A stretch of 12,880 nt of DNA from Monoraphidium neglectum (GCF_000611645.1 NW_014013547.1:33033-45912); one strand, 5' to 3'. Numbered from the stretch's first letter, positions 1-9,439 are shown. Made by a program: numbers and translations. Notes: generated by a model not told the origin, from the letters alone.

Positions 1-1023
1 GGAACGGGATTCCGAGGGGGGAAAACACATGAGTAGAGAGATTGGCCAGGCATCCGAGCGGGGAGCAGTCCCTGTGCCAACAGGCATCGACGCCTTGCCG
101 GCGCAACTTGGACTCAGCTCGAGCTGCGGCGGCTGGCGTCGACCTGCCTGCCGCGCTTACAGCCCCGCCAGTGGCTAAGTGCAGGTTCCCTTATAGCGGC
201 GCGTGGGTGCAGTGCGAAGCTGCAAGGCCGTCGAGCACTCAGCAAACGAGAAGCAGCACCGCGCAACCGCGTCCCCAAAAACCTGCCGTGCTTCGGTCAT
301 GGCTAGGACGCCCCATTCAACAGAGTCCGCCGACCACTATGTAGGCCCCACACTCGCATACGCCCCGCGCGGGCATCCGAGGCTCAGTGCGCTTTGACAC
401 CACGGTGCGTGCTCGCACACGCCCCGCATGTGTCCCTCCATGCCATTGCCAATGCACGGCTTCTCCGCTCATCAGACACGCCGCCAGCGGACAGCGGCCG
501 ATATCATGAACGACAACAGGAAGGGCGGGGTCGTCGTCGCCCAGGCTCAGTGCGCTTTCGCATACCCAACTGAGCGGCACCCCCACTCAAAGAGCCGTGT
601 TACGCGGGGGGCGCAGTAACGCTAGGTTTGGTGGAGCACATACGGTATGTGAGTGGATCAAGCAGCAGAGGCTTCAAATTCCATTGCAGCTGGTCAGCAA
701 GATTTGAAAGGAATGTGGGAAGCTCTGCGATGGTGTGCCTCCAGGTGTGAGGAGCGGCGTGAGCCGAGCTCCGGAGCTGCGGCGCTCGCTGGTGGTGGTG
801 ACAAGTATCCGTTTGCCAGGCAGGCACGCACATACATACAGAACCACAATTTATTTCATGAATTTGCAGACTGTAGAGCAACGGCCTCATCACGGAACAG
901 ATCGGGAGATCTGGACTCGCAAAACGTGCTGCTTGCTACGAAGCATTGCCTTCAAGCACCGCTGCGTACGAAGCTGTAGACACGGTGCCTAGGTACGGGC
1001 AATCGTGCTTGGTGCAGTGCAGT
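1..1023. other. 5' flank of the deaminase gene, no supported gene
   Basis: No exon with a recognisable protein motif was found on either strand. Several short open frames exist on both strands, but none has a family signature or a convincing splice partner. The stretch holds short direct repeats between about 353 and 558 (listed separately). It presumably contains the promoter and 5' leader of the deaminase gene, but I see no clear TATA box close to the start. The frame of the deaminase start is open upstream to at least 946, but it has no ATG there. Confidence 0.4.
353..558. repeat. Short scattered direct repeats in the upstream flank
   Basis: AGGCTCAGTGCGCTTT occurs exactly at 380-395 and again at 543-558. 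A second pair, CTCGCAYACGCCCCGC, occurs at 353-368 and 412-427 with one difference (Y = T or C). A partial CGCATACCC follows at about 559. The units are interleaved rather than tandem, which suggests an old, degraded tandem array or local rearrangement. No function can be assigned. Confidence 0.5.
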
Positions 1024-3139
1024 ATGGCTGTCCCCGACGCCGCGCACATGCGCCGCGCGATCGAGCTGTCGCGGCAGGCTGGGATCGTGGATAAGACCGG
1101 CAAGTGCTTTGGCGCAGTGGTTGTGGATGCGGGCGGCAACGTCATTGGCGAAGGGTGGGTAGAGTACCCGTCATTCTGGAAAGTCAGGGGACTAGCCGTC
1201 GCACGTTCACACAGCAACAGTCGACAATGCGTGCAGCGCGTGCGTGCATGGAGGCAGCACATCCACAGCGGATGCGATGTGCCGTACACCCGCAGCGGGT
1301 GTGACGTGCAACTTCTCAGGGGTTGTGCTTTGGCTAGGTACCGTCGCGAGGTCTCCTCCACAACCGAACAGGCGCACGGGCGTATATGCATCCCCCCCCC
1401 CCAATACTCTGCAACACCCTCCCTGACTTGATGCACCCCTGCTTCTTGCCCCCGCGCTCACCGCCCTCTCCTCACATGCCTGGACATGAAACACCAGATA
1501 CAATCAGGTTAGGGGATACCTGCATGGTTGGGAAAAACCTGACGTAGATGCGCTCACCCCAGCACCACATGCGCAGAGGTTGTCCCTTCATACAACGGGT
1601 CAGAATAGCAAGTACAGCGAGCAGTAAGCCTCGTCCTGGTTGCAGCGCCAAACATGCTGCATGGGGCGTCAATCGGGCGTTGGTTCGTGCCCCTGTGCCC
1701 CGCAGGTGTTCAGCCAGAATGACCCGACCTGGCACGGGGAGATGCACGCCATCCGGGAAGCCGCCAAGAAGCTGGGTGAGCCGGCTGCTGGTGGCAGCCG
1801 CCCCAACAATTAGCAAGCTGGCTGGCTCAGAGCAGGGCAATGAGGCTGCCTCCACCATCCCTGCAGACTCTGTGTGTGATGAGTGGTATCGATGCAGCCC
1901 TCACAGCCATGATAAGGAGTTGCTCAATCATGTTTGACATTGATTTGCTGCAATCTGCAAGCTGTTGTAACATGCGTCGGCAAGCAACCCCTCACCCCAT
2001 GTTGCAGGCTCACCCTCCCTGGCGGGGTGCACCATCTACTCATCCACGATGCCATGCCCAATGTGCACGGGTGAGCGCCACGGCGCCTGTGTGCACGCGC
2101 GCGCTCGCTCCACCAGCCGTTTTGCCTCGTGCGGGACAGTGCAAGGGGCCGTGCACACGTCCACGGCCGCAGCAGCCACACGTGCCATGGTGTCGGTTCA
2201 TGCCGGCTGGTTGGCCTTACTCCCACCCTATCATTAGCGTCCGAGTGTGTCCCAGAAGCTGCGGCCCTGCTCACACTCTGACCCTCTCGCCGCTTCTCTG
2301 ACGCACTCTTCACAACATAGGCGCCATCTACTGGGCGAAAATAAGCGCGTGCTACTATGGGGCTGAAAATGAAGATGTGGTGAGTTCACCTGGCTGGCGT
2401 TCGGCTGTCTGGTGATTGAATGCTTGGTGAACAGGCTGCTGCTGCTGCTACTGCTGCTGCTGCTGCTCCTGCTGCTGTTGCTGTTGCTCGCTGACAAGCT
2501 TGTGCTGTGGCCTGCAGGCAGGACATCTGCTCCTGCCCCTGACACGACCCAGGTTGCAGAGTGCACACAGCCACGGACCCTTCGCGCCGCGCCCAAATGG
2601 GACACGCACGCACACCCTCTTTTCTGCCAGTATTCACTGTCCTATTCACCTCACTCTTTGTATAACCATGCCGCACGCAGGTGGAATGCGGGGCTTTTGA
2701 AACAGGAGATGATTACACGCAGGTGTAGAGCCATGGCCTTGCGAGCGCCGGATGCGGTGAAATAGTGTTGGCCTGGCGGGATCAGTTACTGCTGACAGCA
2801 TGTCAAAAGCGTCATTGTGGCCGGCCTTCCACACGTTTTTGGGTGATCCACGGCCGTTTACTCCCCCGACGGACGTATTCGCTGCAAGCCCCAGACTCTG
2901 CAAGTCCCGTCATCCCCTCCTCTTGACATCACCCCCAGCAGCCACGTCGTCGCCAGCCCTAAATCCTGACTGCCCCGAATCTCTTTGTACCCTCTCAGGA
3001 GGTGTTTTTCAACCGAGAGGACCGACTGGAGCCGCCCCTCCGCGCCCGCCTGCCCTTCCGCCCCTTCATGCGTCAGGAGGCGGTGGCGGTGCTGCAAGAA
3101 TTCGCGCGGCTGCCTCCAGAGCAGCGGGGCGTCTACTGA
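1024..3139 (+). CDS. Nucleobase/nucleoside deaminase, CMP/dCMP deaminase fold (guanine deaminase-like)
   Basis: Six exons: 1024-1158, 1706-1775, 2008-2070, 2321-2379, 2681-2722, 2999-3139; all introns are GT-AG and phases agree, giving 169 residues, a normal length for this family. Seen: FGAVVVDAGGNVIGEGW in exon 1 (residues 29-45); NDPTWHGEMHAIREA in exon 2, with zinc ligand His55 and proton-shuttle Glu57; PCPMC in exon 3, with zinc ligands Cys85 and Cys88; GAIYWAK at the exon 3/4 junction, typical of guanine deaminases. The last exon ends in GVY before TGA. Known for the family: zinc-activated water removes an amino group from guanine, guanosine, cytosine or related bases, in cytosolic or plastid purine salvage. 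The C-terminal segment (ETGDDYTQEVFFNRED) fits the guanine/nucleoside branch better than tRNA adenosine deaminases, but substrate is inferred. ATG 1024 is the first ATG of its frame. Odd: HGE replaces the usual HAE, and the exon 1/2 join lacks about two residues that relatives have. Confidence 0.85.
1262..1310. repeat. Imperfect short tandem repeat in deaminase intron 1
   Basis: CAGCGGATGCGATGTGC and CAGCGGGTGTGACGTGC follow one another, separated by a short spacer, inside the first intron. They differ at three positions. A C-rich tract follows at about 1390-1402. Confidence 0.4.
2435..2491. repeat. (CTG)n-type triplet repeat in deaminase intron 4
   Basis: A nearly pure run of CTG/GCT triplets, with a few CTA, CTC and TTG variants, lies inside intron 4 (2380-2680) about 55 bases after the donor site. 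The same triplet on the same strand is found within the coding sequence of the methyltransferase gene (about 8895-8960), where the opposite strand reads as Ser codons. Confidence 0.8.
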
Positions 3140-3142
3140 TGT

Positions 3143-3207
3143 GTGGGTATGTATGTGTGTACATATGTGTATATGTGTGTTTGTTTTGTGTGTTTGTATG
3201 TGTCTAT
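3143..3207. repeat. TG-rich microsatellite just after the deaminase stop codon
   Basis: An interrupted TG/TATG tract begins four bases after the TGA of the deaminase and therefore probably lies in its 3' untranslated region, with UG repeats in the mRNA sense. Confidence 0.75.
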
Positions 3208-4149
3208 GAGTGTGAATGTTGGAGATCCGGCGCCAGGCCCCACTGACTGTGGGCTGCCGGTCCGCGGTCGTGGTGCAGGGCGCGGGCTCGTTGGACGCAT
3301 CTAGGGTCGCACCCCCCCCTCAACATGCGTTGTTTGGTTAGAAAAGGTGCACGCCTATCTGCCTTGGCTGGGTGCGATGTGCGACGGCCTCCTGCAGGTG
3401 CTGCTTAGGTGCCATTGGACAATGCGCCTGCAGGCGTGGCAATTCCCTTTTTTGATCTGACAGCTGGGTGGGCCTGTGCATCACCATTCCCATGTTGGTA
3501 TTGTCCAGTGCGTGCATCGCTGTCATTCCAGCCGCCTCCCACTTCGACAACTCGCTCGTGCAGATTCAGTACACACAAAAAGGTTATTTGTGCAAGAAAA
3601 TGGTGCTGTGCCTCAAGCAAAAACTTCAGAGCCACTAGCGCCGACTTACTCATGCTAATTTGTATGATGTGCATCCTTGTGATTCGCTGCCGGGCCCCGA
3701 CGTGATGCCGAGATGGCCAAATCGATAACAGCCGGGATCTCGAATAAAAGTTCGAAAACAGGGACGCGGACCGGTCAAACATGCGTTGCGCTGCAAGCCG
3801 CGACGGTCCAAGGATGTGCGATCGCCTCAAGGTGATCTGGTCTCGGCCGCCTCGCCTCGTGAAGCGGGACGCCGCCAAACAGAGAGCGGCAACCCGACAG
3901 GCCACTTGAGGCATGCGGGATCCTTGCAGAGCCGATTAGGGCCGTTCTGTGCACAAGCCATTGTGTTTGCAGGTAATCACTGACGTTGAACGAAGCTGCA
4001 GGCAGGCGCAGATCTGCCCGCAAGCTGCAGGCAGATTGCGGTTTGAGGTCGTGAACACAGCATATGAAGGTGCCGCTTAGGGGTGTGCCCGTGATCGCGC
4101 TAAGCGTGCAGGGCTTAAGGATCACGGGAGCTGTGGACAGGCCCTCCCC

Positions 4150-4154
4150 TGTAA
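4150..4154 (+). terminator. Candidate TGTAA poly(A) signal for the deaminase gene
   Basis: TGTAA is the usual polyadenylation motif in volvocine and related green algae. This is the first copy I find on the plus strand after the deaminase stop; it would imply a 3' untranslated region of about 1 kb, long but seen in such algae. An AATAAA at 3743-3748 is an alternative. Confidence 0.35.
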
Positions 4155-4683
4155 ACCCTGAGGAGTGATGGTGGAGGCCCAAAGCAAGGGCGGCGCGGGG
4201 ATTCTGCGACGCGCCCATTTCATCCACTAGGCGCCTGCACTAACACGCCCTTGCAAGGAGTGGATGAGTCGTCGTAATCGGACGGCTGTGCGTGGGAGGC
4301 GCAGCATTTGAAACACATCGAAAGCCCATGCCCATGGATCATGCCGTGTGCAGCTGACAACACCAACACCGTCGAAACTGGGCAGCAGTACTGCACTATG
4401 CGTAGGGTTCAGGAGTGTGTGAGGCGAAAGGTAGCCAGCGTGGCAGCGGACCTTCGAGGGCGCGGTTGGCCTTGTCACAAGGCATCACTTCGGTCAACAA
4501 CAGCAGCCACCGCAGCTCGGCACCAACGACTCCCAGATCAAAGAAGCATGCCTCGCCCTCGGGTGCCGCATGGATCCTTTGAGAACGCCCGCACTCAAGC
4601 GCGGGCCGAGCTTGGCCCGACATCCAAAAATTCCACAGCCGCCGCCCGTGTTTGCACCCGCGGCCCGCGCCGCCCGCGCCTCC

Positions 4684-5439
4684 TCACGCCTGGGTGCGGC
4701 GCTGTGGCCCCCAGCCCGCCATCCGCCGCCCCGCCGCGGCCGCGGGTGAAGGGGACGGGGCCGCGTCCTTCTCGCCGGCGCCGGCGGGGCGGCCGCGGTC
4801 CTGCAGCGTCTTCTTGACGCAGTAGATGTTGGGAGAGTGGAGCCCTGTGGGCATCAACGCCTCGATGGCAGCCACATTGTGGAAAGGGCCCTTGAAGCTT
4901 ATGGAGCTTATGTAATAGCCCAGGTCATTGATCAGCCTGTGGTTATTGGGGGTGAGGGATGGCCCCGGGTGGGTCAAAGGAGAGGGCCGTCGGTTGAGCG
5001 AGCCGATGCGCGCGCGGCGGCTGAGGGGAGGGGTTTAGCTGCTCAGGTCGTCTGGGGGCAGGCAGAGGGCGTCGGCTAACAGGCGGGAGCTTTGAAATCA
5101 AGGCAGAAGCGCGCAGCGCTGGCCCGCTCGCGTGTGCTGCCTTGTGGGAGGCGACCGATGAGCAGCAAACTCATGTGAGTGGATAGCCCATGACCTGCAG
5201 TAGCCCCTGGCCCTCTGCCTTGCGCATGCGCCCTCGCGATCGCTGGGGCCCCGTCCCTGTCCGGCCCCAGGCCGGGGGAGTGGCCTGGGGACATCCGCTG
5301 GCGCTCACTTGAGAAATGCTGCCTGGCCCTCTGCCTTGAGCAGTCCGTAATTGACCTCTGGAGTATGAAAAGAGGGGTTGGGTTTGAGCCGATAGGGTGT
5401 ACGTAAAGGGGCGAAATAGCAGTCTTTGTGGGGAAGTGA

Positions 5440-5470
<31 letters not shown>

Positions 5471-8400
5471 TGTGTGCGTGTGCAAGTTTGTGTTTGTGTG
5501 TGCGCGTGTACATGGATTGCGCCCGCTGTTCAACGACAAAATCGGGATAGAGCACCCACAAAACCAGGGGTTGCCCTGAGCAGCGTAACGCCGCCTCCCA
5601 GTGGCCAAGGCTCACGCGTGCAGGCTGGTTGCGTGTGTTGGGCAAGAGCATGGAAAAGAGGGCCGCAGCAGGGGCCGCGCGCGCGCTCGGCTTTACAGAA
5701 GGCACGTCCTCACCGGTCATGATGTGCCATACGTTGTGCTTAGTCAGCAGGCCGTGCGCTCCCTTGAGCACTTCGCTCTCGTACCCCTCCACATCCATTT
5801 TCATGACCTTTTCAACGACCAACAAGATGAGGTGAGATGAGATAAAATGAGGTGAGGTGGGTTGAGATCAGATGAGACGATACAAAAAGAGACAAGATCA
5901 GAAAATATGAACGGCTTTAAGCCAAACGAGGTGAGGGCAGACAAGTTGAGATGGGGCAAGACGTGATAAGATGTGATGTGATGTGATGAGAATGGCGTGG
6001 CCCGCAAGTCGACACTTTGAAGGATTTTGCCTCCATTCATGGCATTGAGGCGCGCGCGTCTGCCTGGCGCCTCGCGCGGCCCGCCCCTGGGCGCAGCTCC
6101 TAATTCCTACGGCCCTGCGGATTGTTCGCTGCGTTGCGTCCCCCTTGCCCCGACTCCCCACCGCAAACCCAGCCCCCACCCCCACCCCCCACCCCACCTG
6201 GACGTCGTGATCGATGATTGAGTCGAGCCTCATTGTGGTGATGGAGCCACGAACCTGTGGCAAGGCAATACGAGGGGGGTTGAGGGGTTGGGTCGGGAAG
6301 GTGTGTGTGCGTGCACGTGTGTGTGTGTATGTGTGTGCATATGTGTTTGTTTCTGTGTGTGTGTGTGCGTGTGTGCGTGTGTGTTTGGGGGGATGCATGC
6401 CGTATTGCAGGCAGGGCGACGTGTTGCGTGCAAGGGGCTCCAAGAACAAGCTGTGTGCAAAGGCTCGCGCCAGTTGTGCAGGAGAGGGGCCCAAGGTGCA
6501 GCCACGTCGCGTGGGGCCATCGACGCTGCGGGCGCCGCGGCAGGCGGGGTGCCGCGCCCCTTAGCCCCCCGGCCCACCGCGGCGGTGATGTTGAACTCCG
6601 ACTTGAACCAGGCAATGACCTGCTCCTCCGTCTGCAGATGATTTGCAGGATGGGGTTTGAGGAACCAATGAGATTGTGTGTTTCAATGGCTGTGCGAGAC
6701 CCGCGCCGAGCGGAGATGCGGCAACTCAGCCGCGCTCAGGCCCAGCAAAGGGTTTGGGGGGAGGCGGTTGCGCCTCAGCGAGCTGCGGTTGACCGGATTA
6801 TCACCTTTTCGCAGTCTGTGATCCCGTTGCCCCGGTTGCTCGTGTCGCTGTAAATTTTGCACTTCGAGGCCCTGCGCGGGGGGCGGCGGACCGGCGGCCG
6901 CGGGGCAGACGGGGCGCGGATCGGGCAGGGGCCGGCGGTCCGGGGCCGCGGCTGGAGGCGGGCGCGTAGCTTCTGCAGTGCGGCTGGTGCAGGGCCAGCA
7001 GCCGGGGTGCGGTCGCAGTAGCAGGCGCGGGATCGCGGGCTGAGCTCGGGCCGCCTATTACTATGGGCAACAAAACGTCACGCCCACCCCAGCTGTCCCG
7101 CCTAGGTTCAGGGGTTCCTATTTCGGCACCAAGCTGACAAACACGGGGCAAACTGCGATGAATACAACACTTCAGGTCGCTCACTTGGTGCTCAGGCCTG
7201 TGCCATACAGCGCGACACGGTCCATGAGCCAGGGGTTGGCGCAGAGGGACGCCCTCAGCAGGGCAATGTTGTTGGCCATAGCTGGGGGAAGGGGGGAAGT
7301 GGGGGGGGGCAAGCATTTGTAGAGGCGAGACAAAAACGGGGGGTCGCTTGGAGAGGTGAGTGCGAAGTATCGTGTGTGCGTGCATGTGTGTGTATGTGTT
7401 GTGTGTAATGTGTGTGTGTGTATGTGCGTGTATGAGTGAGTGTGTGTGTGTGTCTGTGTTCAGTTAGCATGCACTTGTTGAGGGCTGGACAGGCACTACT
7501 TCAAACCTGTCATGACAAATGTGTCTCATGCCTGCCACCGGAGGCCCCGCCCAGCCCTCCGCTCCGCCCCTGGGCAGTGTGGGCCGGCAAGCCTGCTGCT
7601 CGCACCGTACCCCCACCCGCCCACGTCCTGCCCCCCCTTGCGCGTGCTGCGCGACGCGTGGCAACGCTCACGTTCAAAGGCCGCGACGACCGCGCCCCTG
7701 GCTGCCGCGTTGAGCAGGAACGTCCCCACGTTGCCCCCAACGTCCGCCACAAACGGCGCCGCCGGTGGCTTCCATCTGTCTGGGTGAGCGAGGTCACCGG
7801 GTGACTGCGGCACTGGGGCGCCCATTGCATAGACCATCTCCTCCACGTCCTGCGAGCGAAGGAGAACATTTAAAAAAAACAGCCGAGTGGAAAGTGCGTG
7901 AGCGTGACGTGGCCAGTGTACGAGGCAGGTGGGCAGACGCAGGGGCGCTCCAAGCCGCCGAGCCCGCGTGCGGTCCCATGCCCATACTGCTATCTCGGCC
8001 AGGCCCAAGCTGGCACCGTTCGATTGGAGCGCGCCACGCCGCCGTCCCGCCTGATCGACTGCTGAGTATCAGGCTTTCTCAGACGATTTCGAGCTGGCCG
8101 GGCCGGGCAGGTCTCTGGAGAAGTAATTTTCCATGAAACCACTTGTACTATTCAATAGCACATAAGCAGAAAACGAGATGAAGAGCAACTGCAAGTGCCC
8201 TGGCAACCGCACGCTCATCTATATTGGTCCAGATCCCCCCTTGGTTGGCCTCGGACCAAAAACTTGCACCCAAAAACGCACCTTGGCCTCCCAATGGTGG
8301 ACGCCGGCTAGCCAGCCGCTGACAATGTCATCGCCGGCATAAACGTATGCTGTCACGTTGGTCTTGTCAAGGGTCGTGTTGGTGGCACCCTCTGGCGGTG

Positions 8401-8925
8401 GAAGACGCGCACTGCGCATGTGTGTGTGTGTGTGTGTGTTGTGTGCGTTGCGCGTGTGTGTATGTCTGAAACGTCTTGCGTGTGGTGTGCATGGTGTGTG
8501 AAGTGTGTGCGTGAGTGCATGCGTGCGCATGCAATTGCAGCACGCGTGCGTTGATCCATGCTTGCACTTGAGTGGACGTCACCGTTGGGGGCACAGCGGG
8601 GGGCGCAGCCGGCTGGGCCCAACCATGCGCAGCGGCGTCCCACCCTGCAGCCCCAGCAGTCGCATCTGCTAACGCACACGCGTTTCGCGCACACGCCCGA
8701 CCCCCAAAACGTGCGTCATCACCCCTGGCACCTGCAGTAAACCATCTGGTGCAATCGCACCAGAGCGCGGGCCTCCGCGCCGCTCAGCGGTGGGAAGCTG
8801 CCAAGCAGCTCCGCTGTGGTTAGGGTGTTGATGTTGGAGATCATGAACGGGAACAGCGGTGCCCGCTGCTGTGCTGCGCCATTGCTTTTCGAGTCGCTGC
8901 TGCTACTGCTGCTGTGATCGCTCCC

Positions 8926-8962
<37 letters not shown>

Positions 8963-9439
8963 CTGATGCTGTCTGTGACGCTGCCGCCGCCACTGGAGCT
9001 GTTGCGATCAACGCCACCGACACTTTTGCTGAAGCCGCTGCCTTCACCCCTGCTGCCGTCCGCGCCAATTTTGCTGCCGCTTCCGTCGCTGGGGCTGCTG
9101 GAGGGGTGCGTGTGCGCGACAAACGCCTTGACGCCGCGTGTTCTTGCGATGCAGCGCTGCTCCTGCCGCACCAGCGCCACGGCCAGCACCAGGCACAGGG
9201 CTACGCATATGGTGGCTATAATGCGGCCTGAGAGAGTTTGATCGCAAGGGTCTGGCTGAGAGTGTTGGATGGAAGGGGTGTCAAAGGCTCAAGGGGCGGT
9301 GCAGGCATGGGCAGAGAGCAGCGTGAGCTGCTGCGGCGCCTTGTCGATCCGATTGCACGCCCACCGCCGCTGCACCTGCTCTGCCCTCTGCAGATGGGGC
9401 GGATGAAGTAGGCCTAGGGCCTCTCACAGGCCATGCCAT
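4684..9439 (-). CDS. Membrane-anchored FkbM-type SAM-dependent methyltransferase
   Basis: Eleven exons on the minus strand, in transcript order: 9439-9428 (tentative), 9255-8732, 8411-8282, 7849-7672, 7281-7185, 6871-6805, 6631-6578, 6254-6198, 5807-5714, 5357-5309, 4936-4684. All junctions are GT-AG and phases agree, giving about 504 residues. Seen: a hydrophobic segment IIATICVALCLVLAVALV (residues 16-33) with a short N-terminus; a Ser/Gly-rich stretch (about 56-128); SAM-binding DVGGNVGTF (258-266); AAFEP (278-282), whose Pro codon is split by an intron; NGITDCEK; TTMRLDSIIDHDV before VMKMDVEGYESEVLKG (374-389), the hallmark of FkbM proteins (Methyltransf_21); then GYYISSISFKGPF and NIYCVKK near the end. 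Known: such enzymes O-methylate sugars or other small hydroxyl groups. Inferred: a type II membrane protein acting in the Golgi or ER lumen, perhaps on glycans; substrate unknown. The tail after NIYCVKK is Ala/Pro/Arg-rich and probably disordered. The family call is firm; exon 1 is the weakest part. Confidence 0.87.
5206..5222 (-). repeat. Partial copy of methyltransferase exon 10 inside intron 10
   Basis: CCTGGCCCTCTGCCTTG at 5206-5222 is an exact copy of 5322-5338, which lies in exon 10 (5357-5309). The copy is in the same orientation within the next intron (5308-4937). On the coding strand it can again be read as KAEGQ, followed by GLLQVMGY and a stop, and a CTGCAG/GTCATG donor-like site follows. 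It may be a relic of exon duplication or a cryptic alternative exon. Confidence 0.6.
5436..5515. repeat. TG/CA microsatellite in methyltransferase intron 9
   Basis: A long TG run on the plus strand, first pure then interrupted by CG and TT steps. In the sense of the minus-strand gene it is a CA repeat ending about 80 bases before the acceptor of exon 10. Confidence 0.85.
5826..5995. repeat. Degenerate GATGA/GGTGA purine-rich repeat in intron 8
   Basis: About 170 bases made of variations on GATGAG, GGTGAG, GATCAGA and GTGATG. In the sense of the gene this is a C/T-rich stretch (ATCTC-like units) starting about 20 bases before the acceptor of exon 9, so it could serve as an extended polypyrimidine tract. 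Confidence 0.65.
6301..6388. repeat. TG/CA microsatellite in methyltransferase intron 7
   Basis: An interrupted TG run on the plus strand, which is CA in the mRNA sense of the gene, ending about 45 bases before the acceptor of exon 8. Confidence 0.85.
7371..7460. repeat. TG/CA microsatellite in methyltransferase intron 4
   Basis: An interrupted TG run on the plus strand (CA in the sense of the gene), about 90 bases before the acceptor of exon 5. A G-rich tract (7284-7310 on the plus strand, so C-rich in the sense strand) lies between it and that acceptor. Confidence 0.85.
8418..8526. repeat. TG/CA microsatellite in methyltransferase intron 2
   Basis: A TG run on the plus strand, CA in the sense of the gene. 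It runs almost directly into the acceptor of exon 3: in sense orientation the repeat is followed by ATGCGCAG and then the exon. Confidence 0.85.
8895..8960. repeat. Coding triplet repeat giving the poly-Ser tract
   Basis: CTG triplets on the plus strand read as AGC and AGT Ser codons on the minus strand within exon 2 of the methyltransferase. They form two Ser runs interrupted by GSDH. The tract sits between the membrane anchor and the first conserved segment, so it probably forms a flexible stalk. Confidence 0.8.

Larger units (their letters stand above)
3140..4683. other. Convergent 3' region between deaminase and methyltransferase genes
   Basis: This 1.5-kb stretch follows the stop codons of two genes that point at each other. 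It contains the TG tract at 3143-3207, a short direct repeat AAGCTGCAGGCA at 3993-4004 and 4022-4033, and open frames on the minus strand (3405-3914, 3775-4227) with no motif I recognise and no supporting splice sites. Most of it is probably 3' untranslated sequence plus spacer. Confidence 0.5.

Noticed and set aside
317..586. Minus-strand open frame of 89 codons in the upstream flank, with a HWQWHGG stretch
   Set aside because: Considered as a retroelement or gene fragment, but nothing else nearby supports this and the frame overlaps the short repeats.
653..979. Plus-strand open frame just before the deaminase start
   Set aside because: It begins at GTG, carries no motif, and is in a different frame from the deaminase; no donor site joins it convincingly.
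3743..3748. AATAAA as a classic poly(A) signal
   Set aside because: Green algae mainly use TGTAA; kept only as an alternative for the deaminase gene.
3405..3914. Minus-strand open frame of 169 codons in the convergent 3' region
   Set aside because: No family motif, no splice partners, and it lies where 3' untranslated sequence of the deaminase is expected on the opposite strand.
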